Source: CAYRTV01 sp046483285 (GTDB taxonomy: Bacteria > Acidobacteriota > Aminicenantia > Aminicenantales > Aminicenantaceae). Taken from it: DNA of 22,367 nt. Below are positions 22,170-22,367 of this stretch, piece by piece. The position numbers were made by a program, and so were the translations under genes. The stretch spans positions 1-22,367 of the forward strand of contig JAWODN010000014.1 of assembly GCA_046483285.1 (NCBI GenBank), in the 5' to 3' direction. The notes under the pieces were generated by a model. That model ran no database searches, was not told the origin of the DNA, and saw only the letters and a list, made by a program, of their open reading frames with translations. Within the stretch, counting starts at the first letter, position 1. The number at the start of each line of letters is the position of its first letter.

Positions 22170-22194
22170 TGAATAATCTAACCTGAATTATTCA
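22170..22194 (+). repeat. Hairpin abutting the group II intron 5' end
   Basis: TGAATAAT (22170-22177) and ATTATTCA (22187-22194) are exact complements around a 9-nt loop. The second arm ends on the base before the intron GTGCG. Some bacterial group II introns, notably class C, insert directly downstream of hairpins or terminators, so this may be the insertion target. Confidence 0.55.
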
Positions 22195-22367
22195 GTGCGC
22201 CGTGAGAAGGCGCGAACCTTCAGTGGGAGACAACCCCACCCGGCAAAGGTCGCTCCAGCCGGAAGCAATCGGAGTGAAGGTGGAGGCGACGAAATCTTCA
22301 AAGCCTCTGATGAAGAGGGTCGCATGGCGACTTGGCGAGTATGCAGGCCGTAATGAGAATGAACGCT
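22195..22367 (+). mobile_element. 5' end of a group II intron (domain I), cut by the window edge
   Basis: Begins GTGCGCC, a group II 5' splice motif (GUGYG). GCGCC at the start pairs with GGCGC at about 22208-22213. Further stems include CCGGC/GCCGG in the following 60 nt. The stretch GGCGAGTATGCAGGCCGTAA followed by TGAGAATGAACGCT has the look of domain I of known bacterial introns. There is no open reading frame with a recognisable product in this part, as expected for the ribozyme 5' half. The reverse transcriptase/maturase ORF and domains V-VI would lie beyond the window. The family assignment is from recalled pattern, not alignment. Confidence 0.68.

Noticed and set aside
21990..22172. 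60-codon plus-strand open frame after rfaE2
   Set aside because: It begins inside the terminator hairpin, lacks a ribosome site and runs through the second terminator. The minus-strand 18-codon ORF in the same place has much better signals.

Overview
The window reads as chromosomal DNA of a diderm (Gram-negative type) bacterium. It encodes an ADP-heptose pathway enzyme, a Wzm/Wzt O-antigen exporter, lipid-linked-sugar style glycosyltransferases and two large secreted PKD-repeat proteins. The F1Fo ATP synthase locus is of the split kind: two b-type subunits, then delta, alpha, gamma, beta and epsilon, with no a or c subunit genes beside them. That layout is familiar from deltaproteobacteria and several uncultured lineages. 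Together with the secreted PKD/propeller proteins it would fit an Acidobacteriota/Aminicenantes-like or deltaproteobacterial relative, but this placement is a guess, because no rRNA gene is present.

Layout. 5-4919: two paralogous secreted proteins (propeller-like N-terminus, 4 or 3 PKD domains, FN3-like C-terminus) face each other with only 4 bp between their stop codons. 4956-6763 (minus): a SAM methyltransferase overlaps a TolB-like propeller gene, and a good sigma70-type promoter serves the second PKD gene. 6913-9075 (plus): a polyprenyl-phosphate-type GT2 glycosyltransferase and a GT4 glycosyltransferase. 9148-9612: a receiver domain that has lost its phosphoacceptor Asp. 9657-10538: accD. 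10539-11381: an 843-bp non-coding block holding a 160-bp tandem repeat (about 3.4 copies) made of palindromes, enclosed by 15-bp inverted repeats. 11382-12692: folC.

12852-21960 is one tightly packed plus-strand gene string: atpF', atpF, atpH, atpA, atpG, atpD, atpC, a TrmN6-like tRNA methyltransferase, wzm, wzt and a RfaE/HldE-type adenylyltransferase. Most junctions overlap or lie within a few bases, and the string ends at a strong bidirectional terminator (21964-22005). Energy coupling is therefore apparently co-transcribed with surface-polysaccharide export and heptose activation.

21961-22367: past that terminator, on the minus strand, lies a small isolated unit. It is an intrinsic terminator, then a perfect Shine-Dalgarno and an 18-codon ORF with two cysteines, then the shared terminator. 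The window ends inside what looks like the 5' part (domain I) of a group II intron that begins at 22195 directly after a hairpin. The least ordinary items are this mini-unit plus intron junction, the repeat-packed element between accD and folC, the Thr-Lys-rich N-terminal tail on AtpD, and the degenerate receiver protein.
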